DNA of 64,000 bases from Streptomyces sp. XD-27 (GTDB taxonomy: Bacteria > Actinomycetota > Actinomycetes > Streptomycetales > Streptomycetaceae): the NCBI RefSeq assembly GCF_030553055.1, contig NZ_CP130713.1:5332001-5396000 (forward strand), given 5' to 3'. The stretch's first letter is position 1, and each line of letters begins with the position of its first letter. Positions 23,861-32,503 of this stretch are shown here, piece by piece. The translations under genes were made by a program, and so were the position numbers. Under the pieces are notes generated by a model that saw nothing but the letters and a program-made list of their open reading frames with translations, ran no database searches and was not told the origin of the DNA.

Positions 23861-26173
23861 TCAGCTCTCCGGCGTGGCCTCCGCGGCCGGAGCCGTCGCG
23901 CGCGTGCGCCGACGACGGACCGGCTTCGCCTCGGCGCCGTCGGCGGCCTCGACCGGAGCGGCGGCCGCCTCGGGGGCGGTCGCCGCGGCCTTGCGGGTGC
24001 GGCGGCGGGGTGCGGCGGGTGCCTCGGCGGTCTCGGCCGTGCCGTCGGCCGTGTCGGCCACCGCCTTGCGGGTGCGGCGGCGCGGCTTGGCCGGGGCCTC
24101 CTCCGCCTGAGCGGCGTCCGTCGTGCCCTCGGCGGTGTCCACCGCGGCCTCAGGCGCGGCCGCCGCGGTCTTGCGGGTGCGGCGGCGCGGTGCGGCGGGT
24201 GCCTCGGCGGCGTCGACCGCGGCTTCCGCCGTGTCGGCCACCGCCTTGCGGGTGCGGCGGCGCGGCTTCGCCGGGGCCTCCTCCGCAGGGGCGGACTCCG
24301 TACCCTCCGCCGTGTCCACGGCCGCCTCGGGGGCGGTCGCGGCGGCCTTGCGGGTGCGTCGGCGGGGCTTGGCCGGGGCCTCCTCCGCCGGAGCGGTCTC
24401 CGTCGTGCCCTCGGCGGTGTCCACCGCGGCCTCCGCCGCCTTGGCGGCGGTGCTGCGCGTGCGGCGGCGGCGCGGCTTGGCCGGGGCCTCGGCCGTGTCC
24501 ACCGTCTCCACCGCGGCCTCGGCGGCCGGTGCCGTCGCGGCAGGCGCCTCCGGCGCCTCGTCCGTCGTCGACCGCTCCGTGCTCTCGGCCGTCTCGACGG
24601 CCTGCGCGGCCGCCGACGCGCCACTGCGCGTACGGCGCCGACGGCGCGGCTGGCGCGGCTCGGCGGCGGACGCGGAGTCCGCCGCCTCGGTGCCCTCGGC
24701 TGTCGCCACGGCCTCCGTCGCCGCGTTCGCATCGTCCAGGGCCATGCCGCCGCGCGTGCGGCGCCGCTGGCGCGGCGTACGCGTGCGCTTGGGGCGGTCC
24801 TCGGCGGCCGGCTCGTCGGCGCGGCCCCCGCGGCCGCGGCCGCCGCGGCCGCCCCGGCCGGTCTCGCCGAGGTCCTCGATCTCCTCGGCGGCCAGCCCGG
24901 CCCGGGTGCGCTCGGCGCGCGGCAGGACACCCTTGGTGCCCTCGGGGATGCCCAGCAGCTCGTACAGGTGCGGGGACGTGGAGTACGTCTCCTCGGGCGC
25001 GTTGAACGACAGGTCCAGCGCCTTGTTGATCAGCTGCCAGCGCGGGATGTCGTCCCAGTCGACCAGCGTGATGGCCGTGCCCGACGCGCCCGCGCGACCG
25101 GTGCGGCCGATGCGGTGCAGGTAGGTCTTCTCGTCCTCGGGCGACTGGTAATTGATGACGTGCGTCACACCTTCGACGTCGATGCCGCGCGCGGCCACGT
25201 CGGTGCAGACCAGCACGTCGACCTTGCCGTTGCGGAACGCCCGCAGCGCCTGCTCGCGCGCGCCCTGGCCGAGGTCGCCGTGGACCGCGCCCGACGCGAA
25301 GCCGCGACGGGCGAGCTGATCGGCGATGTCGGCGGCGGTCCGCTTCGTACGGCAGAAGATCATCGCCAGTCCGCGGCCCTCGGCCTGCAGGATGCGGGCG
25401 ACCATCTCCGGCTTGTCCATGGAGTGCGCGCGGAAGACGTGCTGTGTGATGTTGGCCACGGTCGCGCCCTCGTCGTCCGGCGCGGTGGCGCGGATGTGCG
25501 TGGGCTGCGACATGTAGCGGCGGGCCAGGTTGATCACCGCGCCCGGCATGGTCGCCGAGAACAGCATCGTCTGGCGCTTCGCCGGAAGCATGTTGATGAT
25601 CTTCTCGACGTCGGGGAGGAAGCCGAGGTCGAGCATCTCGTCGGCCTCGTCGAGGACGAGCGCCTTGACGGACGACAGGCTCAGCTTCTTCTGGCCAGCG
25701 AGGTCGAGCAGTCGGCCCGGGGTGCCGACGATCACGTCGACGCCCTTCTTCAGGGCCTCGACCTGCGGCTCGTAGGCGCGGCCGCCGTAGATCGGCAGGA
25801 CGCGGACGTTACGCACCTTGCCGGCGGTGAGCAGGTCGTTGGTGACCTGCTGGCACAGCTCGCGGGTGGGGACGACGACCAGCGCCTGCGGGGCGTCGGT
25901 CAGCTGCTCGGGCTTGGCCCGGCCTGCCTCGACGTCCGCGGGGACGGTGACGCGCTCCAGCAGCGGGAGGCCGAAGCCCAGCGTCTTGCCGGTGCCGGTC
26001 TTGGCCTGGCCGATGACGTCGGTGCCGGCGAGGGCGACCGGGAGCGTCATCTCCTGGATGGGGAAGGGGTTGATGATGCCGACGGCTTCCAGGGCCTCGG
26101 CGGTCTCGGGAAGGATTCCGAGTTCACGGAAGGTAGTGGACAGGATGCTTGCCTCTTCTGTGAGACGCGACAT
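23861..26173 (-). CDS. rhlE: DEAD-box RNA helicase with repetitive basic tail
   Basis: A 770-aa superfamily 2 helicase. Motifs in order: Q motif PFPIQEMTLP, motif I AKTGTGKTLGFGLP, Ia PTRELCQQV, II VLDEADEML, III FSATMP, V TDVAARGIDVEGV and VI HRIGRTGRAG. After about residue 450 comes a roughly 300-residue extension with at least eight (K/A)PRRRTRK-type repeats separated by Ala/Glu-rich spacers, a likely RNA-binding tail. It would remodel RNA, perhaps in ribosome assembly or degradosomes. The start is uncertain: ATG 26173 has no ribosome site, while AGAAGAGG precedes ATC/CTG codons at 26146/26143. Confidence 0.9.
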   Translation of the reverse strand: MSRLTEEASILSTTFRELGILPETAEALEAVGIINPFPIQEMTLPVALAGTDVIGQAKTGTGKTLGFGLPLLERVTVPADVEAGRAKPEQLTDAPQALVVVPTRELCQQVTNDLLTAGKVRNVRVLPIYGGRAYEPQVEALKKGVDVIVGTPGRLLDLAGQKKLSLSSVKALVLDEADEMLDLGFLPDVEKIINMLPAKRQTMLFSATMPGAVINLARRYMSQPTHIRATAPDDEGATVANITQHVFRAHSMDKPEMVARILQAEGRGLAMIFCRTKRTAADIADQLARRGFASGAVHGDLGQGAREQALRAFRNGKVDVLVCTDVAARGIDVEGVTHVINYQSPEDEKTYLHRIGRTGRAGASGTAITLVDWDDIPRWQLINKALDLSFNAPEETYSTSPHLYELLGIPEGTKGVLPRAERTRAGLAAEEIEDLGETGRGGRGGRGRGGRADEPAAEDRPKRTRTPRQRRRTRGGMALDDANAATEAVATAEGTEAADSASAAEPRQPRRRRRTRSGASAAAQAVETAESTERSTTDEAPEAPAATAPAAEAAVETVDTAEAPAKPRRRRTRSTAAKAAEAAVDTAEGTTETAPAEEAPAKPRRRTRKAAATAPEAAVDTAEGTESAPAEEAPAKPRRRTRKAVADTAEAAVDAAEAPAAPRRRTRKTAAAAPEAAVDTAEGTTDAAQAEEAPAKPRRRTRKAVADTADGTAETAEAPAAPRRRTRKAAATAPEAAAAPVEAADGAEAKPVRRRRTRATAPAAEATPES

Positions 26174-26517
26174 GAGGCGACGAAGGGGGTCGCGTACCGC
26201 GCCGGGTAGTGCGCCGGCCATGGGGAGGCCGGACGGCGCGGGACCACTGCCTTCGCTCTGGCACTCATGCCGCGAGCGGGTCCCTCCTGCTGTGCGTACG
26301 TCTGCATACGCGCCGCACGGAGGGCGGTCGGTTTGGAGCCGATCGGGCCACCGACCGGGCATCCGCATTCGTGGAACAACCCGCCGATACTCGACGGGCG
26401 CCATATCACTGTACCCCGGATGCGCGCATGTGTGACCGGGTGACCGAACGCACGGCTGATCGGGGAGTCGCTGACCAGGGACTTCCTTGAGGCCGAGAGC
26501 GGACTATTGTGCGCTCC
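26174..26517. promoter_or_regulatory. Divergent promoter region, no gene seen
   Basis: About 344 bases between the helicase and the ferritin-like gene. TATTGT (26505-26510) ends seven bases before ATG 26518 and is a good -10 for a leaderless message. The rest probably holds the long 5' leader common for DEAD-box genes; I see no coding sequence. Confidence 0.45.
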
Positions 26518-27279
26518 ATGGAGACGCCTGAGACGCCAGAGAAGACCCCCGCCGACACCGAGCAGCCCGCCGCGGAGGAGGCCACCGGCATCGCCGCCCA
26601 GGACTGGGCCCAGGCATCGGCGGACCCGCAGTACCGGGCCGCCGTGGTGGACCTCCTGGGCGCCCTTGCCTACGGCGAGCTGGCCGCCTTCGAGCGGCTC
26701 GCGGAGGACGCCAAGCTGGCGCCGACGCTCGACGACAAGGCCGAGCTGGCGAAGATGGCGTCGGCCGAGTTCCACCACTTCGAGCAGCTGCGGAACCGGC
26801 TGGCGGCGATCGGCGAGGAGCCGACCACGGCCATGCAGCCCTTCGCCGCGGCGCTGGACGAGTTCCACCGCCAGACCGCGCCGTCCGACTGGCTGGAGGG
26901 CCTGGTCAAGGCGTACGTCGGCGACTCGATCGCCAGCGACTTCTACCGCGAGGTGGCGGTCCGGCTGGACGCGGACACCCGCGCCCTCGTCCTCCAGGTG
27001 CTCGACGACACCGGCCACGCGACCTTCGCCGTGGAGAAGGTGCGGGCCGCGATCGAGTCCGAGCCGCGGGTCGGCGGCCGGCTGGCCCTGTGGGCGCGCC
27101 GTCTGATGGGCGAGGCGCTCTCCCAGGCCCAGCGGGTGGTCGCCGACCGCGACGCGCTGTCCACCATGCTGGTGGGCGGGGTGGCGGCCGGCTTCGACCT
27201 CGCCGAGGTCGGCCGGATGTTCTCGCGGATCACCGAGGCGCACACCAAGCGGATGGCCGCGCTGGGCCTGGCGGCGTGA
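26518..27279 (+). CDS. Ferritin-like fold protein
   Basis: A 253-aa helical protein of the ferritin-like superfamily. Two diiron-type motifs are visible: AYGELAAFERLAEDAK (about residues 51-66) and MASAEFHHFEQLRNRL (about residues 80-95), followed by a second pair (YVGDSIASDFYREVA, DDTGHATFAVEKV). The layout resembles MiaE-like hydroxylases, but function is unproven. It is divergent from the helicase gene and its message appears leaderless. Confidence 0.82.
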   Translation: METPETPEKTPADTEQPAAEEATGIAAQDWAQASADPQYRAAVVDLLGALAYGELAAFERLAEDAKLAPTLDDKAELAKMASAEFHHFEQLRNRLAAIGEEPTTAMQPFAAALDEFHRQTAPSDWLEGLVKAYVGDSIASDFYREVAVRLDADTRALVLQVLDDTGHATFAVEKVRAAIESEPRVGGRLALWARRLMGEALSQAQRVVADRDALSTMLVGGVAAGFDLAEVGRMFSRITEAHTKRMAALGLAA

Positions 27280-27360
27280 CGCCCGGCGCCTGCCCGGCCC
27301 GCGCGGCCCGGCAGGCGCGACAGCGCGCCCGCCCGGCCGCATGCCCGTGACCGGACCCGG

Positions 27361-27654
27361 TCAGGCGGTGGCCGATCGGCGCACCGCGGTGGCCGCGTGG
27401 CGGGGCCGGCGAGGCCGCACCAGCAGGGACAGCATCGCCACCGTGAAGACGAGCGCGGTCAGCAGCGTGGCCGCGGCATGGCCGGAGCCCAGCACGGCGT
27501 GCGCCGGAAACGTGCCCAGCAGGGCGGCGACCGGGCCGGTGGACAGCACCAGGGACCTGGCCGGGAGCCGCCGCTGTGGCCAGCAGCGCGCCACCGTGTA
27601 CGCGAGGGCGAAGCCGATCAGTGCCGAGCCGAGCGCTTCCCAGACCACGATCAT
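27361..27654 (-). CDS. Small membrane protein, unknown
   Basis: A 97-aa protein with three hydrophobic segments (VVWEALGSALIGFALAYTVA, LSTGPVAALLGTFPAHAVL and AATLLTALVFTVAMLSLLV) and a basic C terminus. GGAGGGA lies 7-8 bases before the ATG, which supports a real gene. No family recognised. Confidence 0.65.
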   Translation of the reverse strand: MIVVWEALGSALIGFALAYTVARCWPQRRLPARSLVLSTGPVAALLGTFPAHAVLGSGHAAATLLTALVFTVAMLSLLVRPRRPRHAATAVRRSATA

Positions 27655-27819
27655 GGTGCGTCCCTCCGTTTGAGCGGACCGACCGGCTCCCGCGCGCCGG
27701 TCGCAGCCGTCCTACCCCCGCTCCGGCGCGGGCAACCACGGACACCTCCGCGCGGCGCGGGCACATGCCGGACGGTCCGCCATACGGAGGACACGGACCT
27801 ACGGCAGGGCCGGGACACG

Positions 27820-27860
27820 ACGGCGGCGGGGCCCCGTTCTCCACGGGACCCCGCCGCCGT
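27820..27860 (-). terminator. 18-bp hairpin after the DUF3107 gene
   Basis: Arms 27820-27837 and 27843-27860 with one mismatch and a 5-base loop, 21 bases beyond the DUF3107 stop. Confidence 0.8.
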
Positions 27861-27881
27861 GCCGCGACAGTGCGACGCGCC

Positions 27882-28109
27882 CTACAGCGCGCTGAAGCCG
27901 ACCTTGCGGACGGTCGGCTCGCCGATCTCGACGTACGCGAGCCGGTCGGCCGGGACCAGGACCTTGCGGCCACGGTCGTCCACCAGGCTCAGCAGCTCCG
28001 CCTTGCCGGTGAGCGCGTCGGCCACCGCGCGCTCGACCTCCTCGGCAGACTGCGCGCTCTCCAAGGTGATCTCGCGGGGCGCGTGCTGCACGCCGATCTT
28101 GACCTCCAC
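27882..28109 (-). CDS. DUF3107 domain small protein (TB9.4-like)
   Basis: A 75-aa protein starting VEVKIGVQHAPREI and containing ALTGKAELLSLVDDRGRKVL and VPADRLAYVEIGEP, the DUF3107 pattern. It corresponds to mycobacterial TB9.4 (Rv3208A, from memory), next to a TetR gene there as here. Function unknown. GTG 28109 follows GGAGGGAC; the longer frame upstream is not conserved in character. Confidence 0.9.
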   Translation of the reverse strand: MEVKIGVQHAPREITLESAQSAEEVERAVADALTGKAELLSLVDDRGRKVLVPADRLAYVEIGEPTVRKVGFSAL

Positions 28110-28254
28110 GGCTTTGTCCCTCCGACGGTCAGTTGAGGTGCGCGGCCAGCCGCGCCGTACGCAGCACACACTAGCCCGGCGCGGCCGGGCGCCGAGCCGT
28201 GCGGGCACACGCCCGCAGCGAACACGCCGCCGGGTCAGCGCGGCTCGCCGCCGG

Positions 28255-28893
28255 TCAGTGGGTCTCGCTGCCGTGCAGCGGGAAACCGGCGATGCCGCGC
28301 CAGGCGAGCGAGGTGAGCAGCTGGACCGCCGTGTCGCGCGGGACCGCGCTCTCGCTGGAGAGCCAGTAGCGCGCCACGACCTGGGACACCCCGCCCAGGC
28401 CCACCGCGAGCAGCATCGACTCGTCCTTGGACAGGCCGGTGTCCTCCGCGATGACCTCGCTGATCGCCTCGGCACACTGCAACGACACCCGGTCCACGCG
28501 CTCGCGCACCGCGGGCTCGTTGGTCAGGTCGGACTCGAAGACGAGCCGGAAGGCGCCGCCCTCGTCCTCCACGTACGCGAAGTACGCGTCCATGGTCGCC
28601 GCGACCCGCTGCTTGTTCTCCGTCGTCGACGCCAGCGCGGTGCGCACGGCCTGGAGCAGCGCCTCGCAGTGCTGGTCCAGCAGGGCCAGATAGAGGTCCA
28701 GCTTGCCGGGGAAGTGCTGGTAGAGAACGGGCTTGCTGACGCCCGCGCGCTCGGCGATGTCGTCCATCGCCGCCGCGTGGTAGCCCTGGGCCACGAAGAC
28801 CTCCTGGGCCGCGCCCAGGAGCTGGTTGCGTCGGGCTCGGCGCGGAAGGCGCGTGCCTCGCGGACGCACCTCGGTCTGCTCGATGGCTGTCAC
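28255..28893 (-). CDS. TetR/AcrR family transcriptional regulator
   Basis: About 212 aa. The N-terminal helix-turn-helix is typical: RRNQLLGAAQEVFVAQGYHA, AMDDIAERAGVSKPVLYQHF (recognition helix), then a ligand-binding domain. In mycobacteria the equivalent regulator sits beside TB9.4 and the DEAD-box gene, as here. GTG 28893 follows GGGAGG; ATG 28905 is an alternative start. The target is unknown; it may repress itself or the neighbouring genes. Confidence 0.9.
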   Translation of the reverse strand: MTAIEQTEVRPRGTRLPRRARRNQLLGAAQEVFVAQGYHAAAMDDIAERAGVSKPVLYQHFPGKLDLYLALLDQHCEALLQAVRTALASTTENKQRVAATMDAYFAYVEDEGGAFRLVFESDLTNEPAVRERVDRVSLQCAEAISEVIAEDTGLSKDESMLLAVGLGGVSQVVARYWLSSESAVPRDTAVQLLTSLAWRGIAGFPLHGSETH

Positions 28894-29027
28894 GCCGCCT
28901 CCCATGGATTATTCCGTGCACGGTGTTCGCCGCGGACGCCATCGTACTTTTGGGTAACTGTGACGCGCGCGTCCGTGCGGAGGATTTCACGGATCGGACA
29001 CTGTAGGAAGCCGACAAAAGGTGCAGG

Positions 29028-29246
29028 TCACCGGTACTCGTCCTCATTCTGCTCGACCACGCGGGCCTGGTCGGCGCGGTCGGCTTCGGTGGCGGAGTCG
29101 AGGTCGGTGCCGGTCATCGGGTCGTCGCGGTGCGGGGAGAGTTCGGTGTGCTGTTCGGCGGCGTCGGCCACCGGCGCCTCCATGTCGCGCTCGGCGGCGT
29201 CCGCGTCGCCCTCGAAGGAGTCGGGCTCGTTGGGGTCGGCAGTCAT
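29028..29246 (-). CDS. Small acidic hypothetical protein
   Basis: A 72-aa, very acidic protein (MTADPNEPDSFEGDADAAER at the start, VVEQNEDEYR at the end) with no hydrophobic segment, probably disordered. GGCGGAG lies just before ATG 29246. Function unknown. It is divergent from the hydrolase gene at 29385. Confidence 0.6.
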   Translation of the reverse strand: MTADPNEPDSFEGDADAAERDMEAPVADAAEQHTELSPHRDDPMTGTDLDSATEADRADQARVVEQNEDEYR

Positions 29247-29384
29247 GTGGCTCCGCCCTTTCCAGGTGGTTTCCAAGGAATCGCCCTATGTGTACGAGCG
29301 TAGGAGACGGGGCTTCCGGGCGCTATGCGTTCTGTGACGGCGAACACACGATCGCGAGCGTGATCGTCTCGTAACATTGCCCGC

Positions 29385-30359
29385 ATGTCTTCGACCGAGT
29401 CGCCGGGTGCCCGCATCCTCCCCATGGTGCCGCCGGTGCGGCCCGCCGACGTCGGCGCGGGCGAGAAGGTGCGCACGGAGAGCCTGCCGGGCCTCAGCCT
29501 GACCGTGCGGTCCCGCCCGCCCGCCCGTGAGGGGCTGCCCCCGGCGCTGTGCGTGCACGGGCTCGGCGGCTCCTCGCTGAACTGGTCCGCGCTCATGGGT
29601 GCGCTCGCCGGGCGGGTGGACAGCGAGGCCCTGGACCTGCCCGGCTTCGGCGACTCGCCGCCGCCGGACGACGGCGACTACTCGATCACCGGCCAGGCGC
29701 GGACCGTGATCCGCTTCCTCGACGCGGGCGATCGCGGCCCGGTCCATCTGGTCGGCAACTCCATGGGCGGCTCGATCGCCGTACGGGTGGCGGCGCTCCG
29801 CCCGGACCTGGTACGCACCCTCACCCTGATCTCGCCCGCGCTGCCGGAGCTGCGGCCGCAGCGCTCGGCGCTGCCGACGGGCCTGCTGGCGGTGCCCGGC
29901 GCGGCCCGCCTCTTCGTCCGCATGACCAGCGGCTGGTCCATCGAGCAGCGGACCCGGGCGGTGCTGGCGCTGAACTACGGCGACCCGTCGCGGGTGGCGC
30001 CGGAGGTGTTCGCCGCGGCCGTCGCGGAGCAGGAGCGGCGGGCCCACCTGCCGTACTTCTGGGACGCCATGGCCCGTTCCGCGCGCGGCATCGTCGACTC
30101 CTACACCCTCAGCGGCCAGCACTCGCTGTGGCGCCAGGCGGAGCGGGTGCTCGCCCCCACGCTGCTCGTCTACGGCATGCGGGACCAGCTCGTCTCGCAC
30201 CGGATGGCGCTCCGGGCCGCCAGGACCTTCCGTGACGCGCGGCTGCTGAGTCTGGTGGACTCCGGACACGTATCGATGATGGAGTACCCGGACGAGGTGG
30301 CCCGCGCCTTCACGGACCTCCTCGGTGAAGACGACGGAAGCGGTGCGGCTCGTGGGTAA
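29385..30359 (+). CDS. Alpha/beta hydrolase
   Basis: A 324-aa alpha/beta-hydrolase: CVHGLGGSSLNW oxyanion loop (about residues 57-68), DLPGFGDSPP, nucleophile elbow GNSMGGSIA (about residues 125-133), and catalytic LVDSGHVSMME near residue 305. In mycobacteria the related gene near this position is the lipase lipV; the same role is only inference. The mRNA appears leaderless: TAACAT (29372-29377) ends seven bases before the ATG. The DUF3152 gene overlaps its end by eight bases. Confidence 0.88.
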   Translation: MSSTESPGARILPMVPPVRPADVGAGEKVRTESLPGLSLTVRSRPPAREGLPPALCVHGLGGSSLNWSALMGALAGRVDSEALDLPGFGDSPPPDDGDYSITGQARTVIRFLDAGDRGPVHLVGNSMGGSIAVRVAALRPDLVRTLTLISPALPELRPQRSALPTGLLAVPGAARLFVRMTSGWSIEQRTRAVLALNYGDPSRVAPEVFAAAVAEQERRAHLPYFWDAMARSARGIVDSYTLSGQHSLWRQAERVLAPTLLVYGMRDQLVSHRMALRAARTFRDARLLSLVDSGHVSMMEYPDEVARAFTDLLGEDDGSGAARG

Positions 30360-32142
30360 ACACAGCGCACGGGGGAGCAGGGAGCGTCCCGCCGGGAAAG
30401 CCGACCGGGAGAAACCGGCCGGTGCGGCCGGGGCGGGACGGCCTGCCGATGGGCGGCCCGTCGATGGACAGTCTGTCGCCGGACGGTCCGCCGAGGGACA
30501 GCCTGTCGCCGGACAGCCCGCCGCCGGACCGTCCTCCGCCGGGAGCGAGCCGTACGCCGCCGGTCCGCAGTCGGCCGCGTCCTACGAGCAGGGGTACGAC
30601 CCCGGCCGCTACCCGGTCGGCCCGTACGACACGGGTGAGTACCGGATAGGGCCGTACGACACGGGGGAGTACCCGGTCGGCCCCTACGACACCGGCGCGT
30701 ACCCGGCCGGACCTTATGGCCCCTATGGCACGGGGTACGACACCGGGCAGTTCGCGCCCGTCTACGACACCGGTGAGCTGCGCCTCGGACCGTACGGCAC
30801 GGGGTGCGACACCGGCGCGTACCCGGCCGTCCAGGACACCGGCGCGTTCTCTACGGACCCCTACGACACGGGCGGCCACCACGTGCCGCAGGCCCGCAGC
30901 GGGCACCCGGAGCACCGCGAACCGGGCGGCGGCTGGGGCGCCTTGGGCGGCGGCGTGGCCGGCGCGGCAGCTCAGCCGGCTCAGGCGGCTCAGGGGACAC
31001 CCGCGGCCGCTCGCACGGTGACGGAGCCGCGCACGGAGGTCCCGCGGACCGCCGTGCCGGGGGTACGGGTGCCCGGCCCGCGCAAGGAGTACGTGGAGGC
31101 GTTCGACGCCCTCGACGCCCGCGATACCCGCGACGCGGCTCCGCGCGGCGATGTGCGCGGCTCCGGCGCGGCCGGTGCCACACCGGAGGCGGCCCCCGCG
31201 GCGGGCAGCGCGTCCGAGCCGGCGCCCGCCTCCGACGGCGCGAAGAACGGCGGCCCCGAAGGCCCCTCAGGCGGTGCCAAGGGCGGCGGCACGGGCCGCC
31301 GGGTGCGGCGCGCCGGGTCCGCGGGCCCGGCGAAGGCGGGCCGTGGCCGCAAGCTCACCGGCGTCGCCGCGGCCGCCGTGACCACCGTGCTGGCGGTCGT
31401 GGTGACCGGGCAGGTGACCGGCGGCACGAAGAAGAGCGACTCCGCCTCGTCCCAGCCCACCGGCGGTACCGCGGACCGGGGCGACCGCGCCTCGCGCGAC
31501 CAGAGCCGCCCCACCCCCACCCGTACGCCGCCCGCGCTCCGTACGTACGCCCAGAAGATGGCGGCGAAGTACCCGCTGGACGCGCGCCTCCAGGCGTCCG
31601 GCGCGTTCACCACGATAGGCGGCGGGGACGAGGCGCCGGGCCGCGGCGAGGTGGTGCGCTACCGCGTCGACGTGGAGAAGGGGCTGCCGCTGGACGGCGA
31701 GCTGTTCGCCGAGGCGGTGCACAAGACCCTCAACGACGACCGGAGCTGGAGCCACGGCGGCACCCGCCGCTTCGAGCGCGTCTCCTCCGGCGACGTCCGC
31801 TTCGTGATCAGCCTGGCGAGCCCGGGGACCACGGCCAAGTGGTGCCTGAAGTCCGGTCTGGACACCACGGAGGACAACGTCTCGTGCGACTCCGCCGCGA
31901 CCAAGCGCGTCATGATCAACGCCTACCGGTGGGCGCAGGGCGCGCAGACCTTCGGTGACGACAAGCTGCACGCCTACCGCCAGATGCTCATCAACCACGA
32001 GGTGGGCCACCGGCTCGGGCACAACCACGAGGGGTGCTCCAAGCAGGGCGCGCTCGCCCCGGTGATGATGCAGCAGACGAAGTTCCTGGAGACGGACGGC
32101 GCGACCTGCCGCCCCAACGCCTGGCCGTACCCCGAGTCCTGA
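30352..32142 (+). CDS. DUF3152 membrane protein with metzincin-like motif
   Basis: About 596 aa. The N-terminal half is disordered, with (G/E)PYDTGEYPVG-type repeats, then one membrane helix (LTGVAAAAVTTVLAVVVTG, about residue 345), then the DUF3152 domain outside the cell. The domain ends with HEVGHRLGHNH (about residues 549-559), which matches the HExxHxxGxxH zinc site of metzincin proteases. The mycobacterial counterpart is Rv3207c (from memory). GTG 30352 overlaps the hydrolase stop; GTG 30325 is an alternative without a ribosome site. Confidence 0.85.
   Translation: MGKHSARGSRERPAGKADREKPAGAAGAGRPADGRPVDGQSVAGRSAEGQPVAGQPAAGPSSAGSEPYAAGPQSAASYEQGYDPGRYPVGPYDTGEYRIGPYDTGEYPVGPYDTGAYPAGPYGPYGTGYDTGQFAPVYDTGELRLGPYGTGCDTGAYPAVQDTGAFSTDPYDTGGHHVPQARSGHPEHREPGGGWGALGGGVAGAAAQPAQAAQGTPAAARTVTEPRTEVPRTAVPGVRVPGPRKEYVEAFDALDARDTRDAAPRGDVRGSGAAGATPEAAPAAGSASEPAPASDGAKNGGPEGPSGGAKGGGTGRRVRRAGSAGPAKAGRGRKLTGVAAAAVTTVLAVVVTGQVTGGTKKSDSASSQPTGGTADRGDRASRDQSRPTPTRTPPALRTYAQKMAAKYPLDARLQASGAFTTIGGGDEAPGRGEVVRYRVDVEKGLPLDGELFAEAVHKTLNDDRSWSHGGTRRFERVSSGDVRFVISLASPGTTAKWCLKSGLDTTEDNVSCDSAATKRVMINAYRWAQGAQTFGDDKLHAYRQMLINHEVGHRLGHNHEGCSKQGALAPVMMQQTKFLETDGATCRPNAWPYPES
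30595..30880 (+). repeat. YDTG repeat region in the DUF3152 gene
   Basis: About eight units encoding variants of GPYDTGEYPV, with unit lengths of 27-36 bp. It makes a Tyr-rich cytoplasmic linker. Confidence 0.8.
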
Positions 32143-32224
32143 CCCCATGGGCGGGGACCCGGCCTGCACGTTTCTGCCACGCGCCCGTATGGCGGGACGG
32201 CGGGTCTCGGTGAATGAGACACCT

Positions 32225-32253
32225 TTGCCAGGTGGCGAAAATTCGTTCAGTCT
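32225..32253 (+). promoter_or_regulatory. Promoter of the leader mini-ORF and ABC operon
   Basis: TTGCCA (32225-32230), 17-base spacer, CAGTCT (32248-32253), then seven bases to ATG 32261. Spacing is ideal for a housekeeping-type promoter giving a leaderless message. Confidence 0.6.
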
Positions 32254-32260
32254 TCTGCGC

Positions 32261-32353
32261 ATGCCGTCCCGCCACGCCTTCGACATCGCCGCCTTCGAGC
32301 TGGCGCTGATCGGCGTGGCCGGACACGCGGTCGCCGACGTCCACTGTCGCTGA
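32261..32353 (+). CDS. Putative 30-aa leader peptide upstream of ABC operon
   Basis: MPSRHAFDIAAFELALIGVA is the start of a 30-residue frame ending DVHCR. It has GC3 bias, a promoter placed for leaderless translation, and no other gene between it and the transporter operon 150 bases downstream. The -CR end recalls actinobacterial cysteine-type attenuator peptides, but the rest differs from the classical R-R-H-x-D-L form. A 7-bp inverted repeat follows. It may act as an attenuator; a structural role is also possible. Confidence 0.5.
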   Translation: MPSRHAFDIAAFELALIGVAGHAVADVHCR

Positions 32354-32437
32354 GACCCGCCCTTCTCCCCGCGTACTCCCGCGCTCTTCTCGCCGCGCGT
32401 TCCTCTTTGCCCGTCCGCCGGGGCGGCTGTCGTCTCA
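32350..32437 (+). promoter_or_regulatory. Possible attenuator region after the mini-ORF
   Basis: CTGAGAC (32351-32357 region, overlapping the mini-ORF stop) and GTCTCAG (about 32431-32437) could pair around a pyrimidine-rich loop. Ribosome position on the mini-ORF would affect this pairing. The stem is short, so the call is weak. Confidence 0.3.
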
Positions 32438-32503
32438 GACTGCGCTCGCGTCTGCTTCCCGCCGCCTTCCGCGGGCCCTTCCCGCTGTGAAAGGCATTCC
32501 GTC

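Noticed and set aside
23900..24660. Repeat array as CRISPR or mobile element
   Set aside because: The repeats encode in-frame basic peptides of the DEAD-box protein and lack palindromes and spacers.
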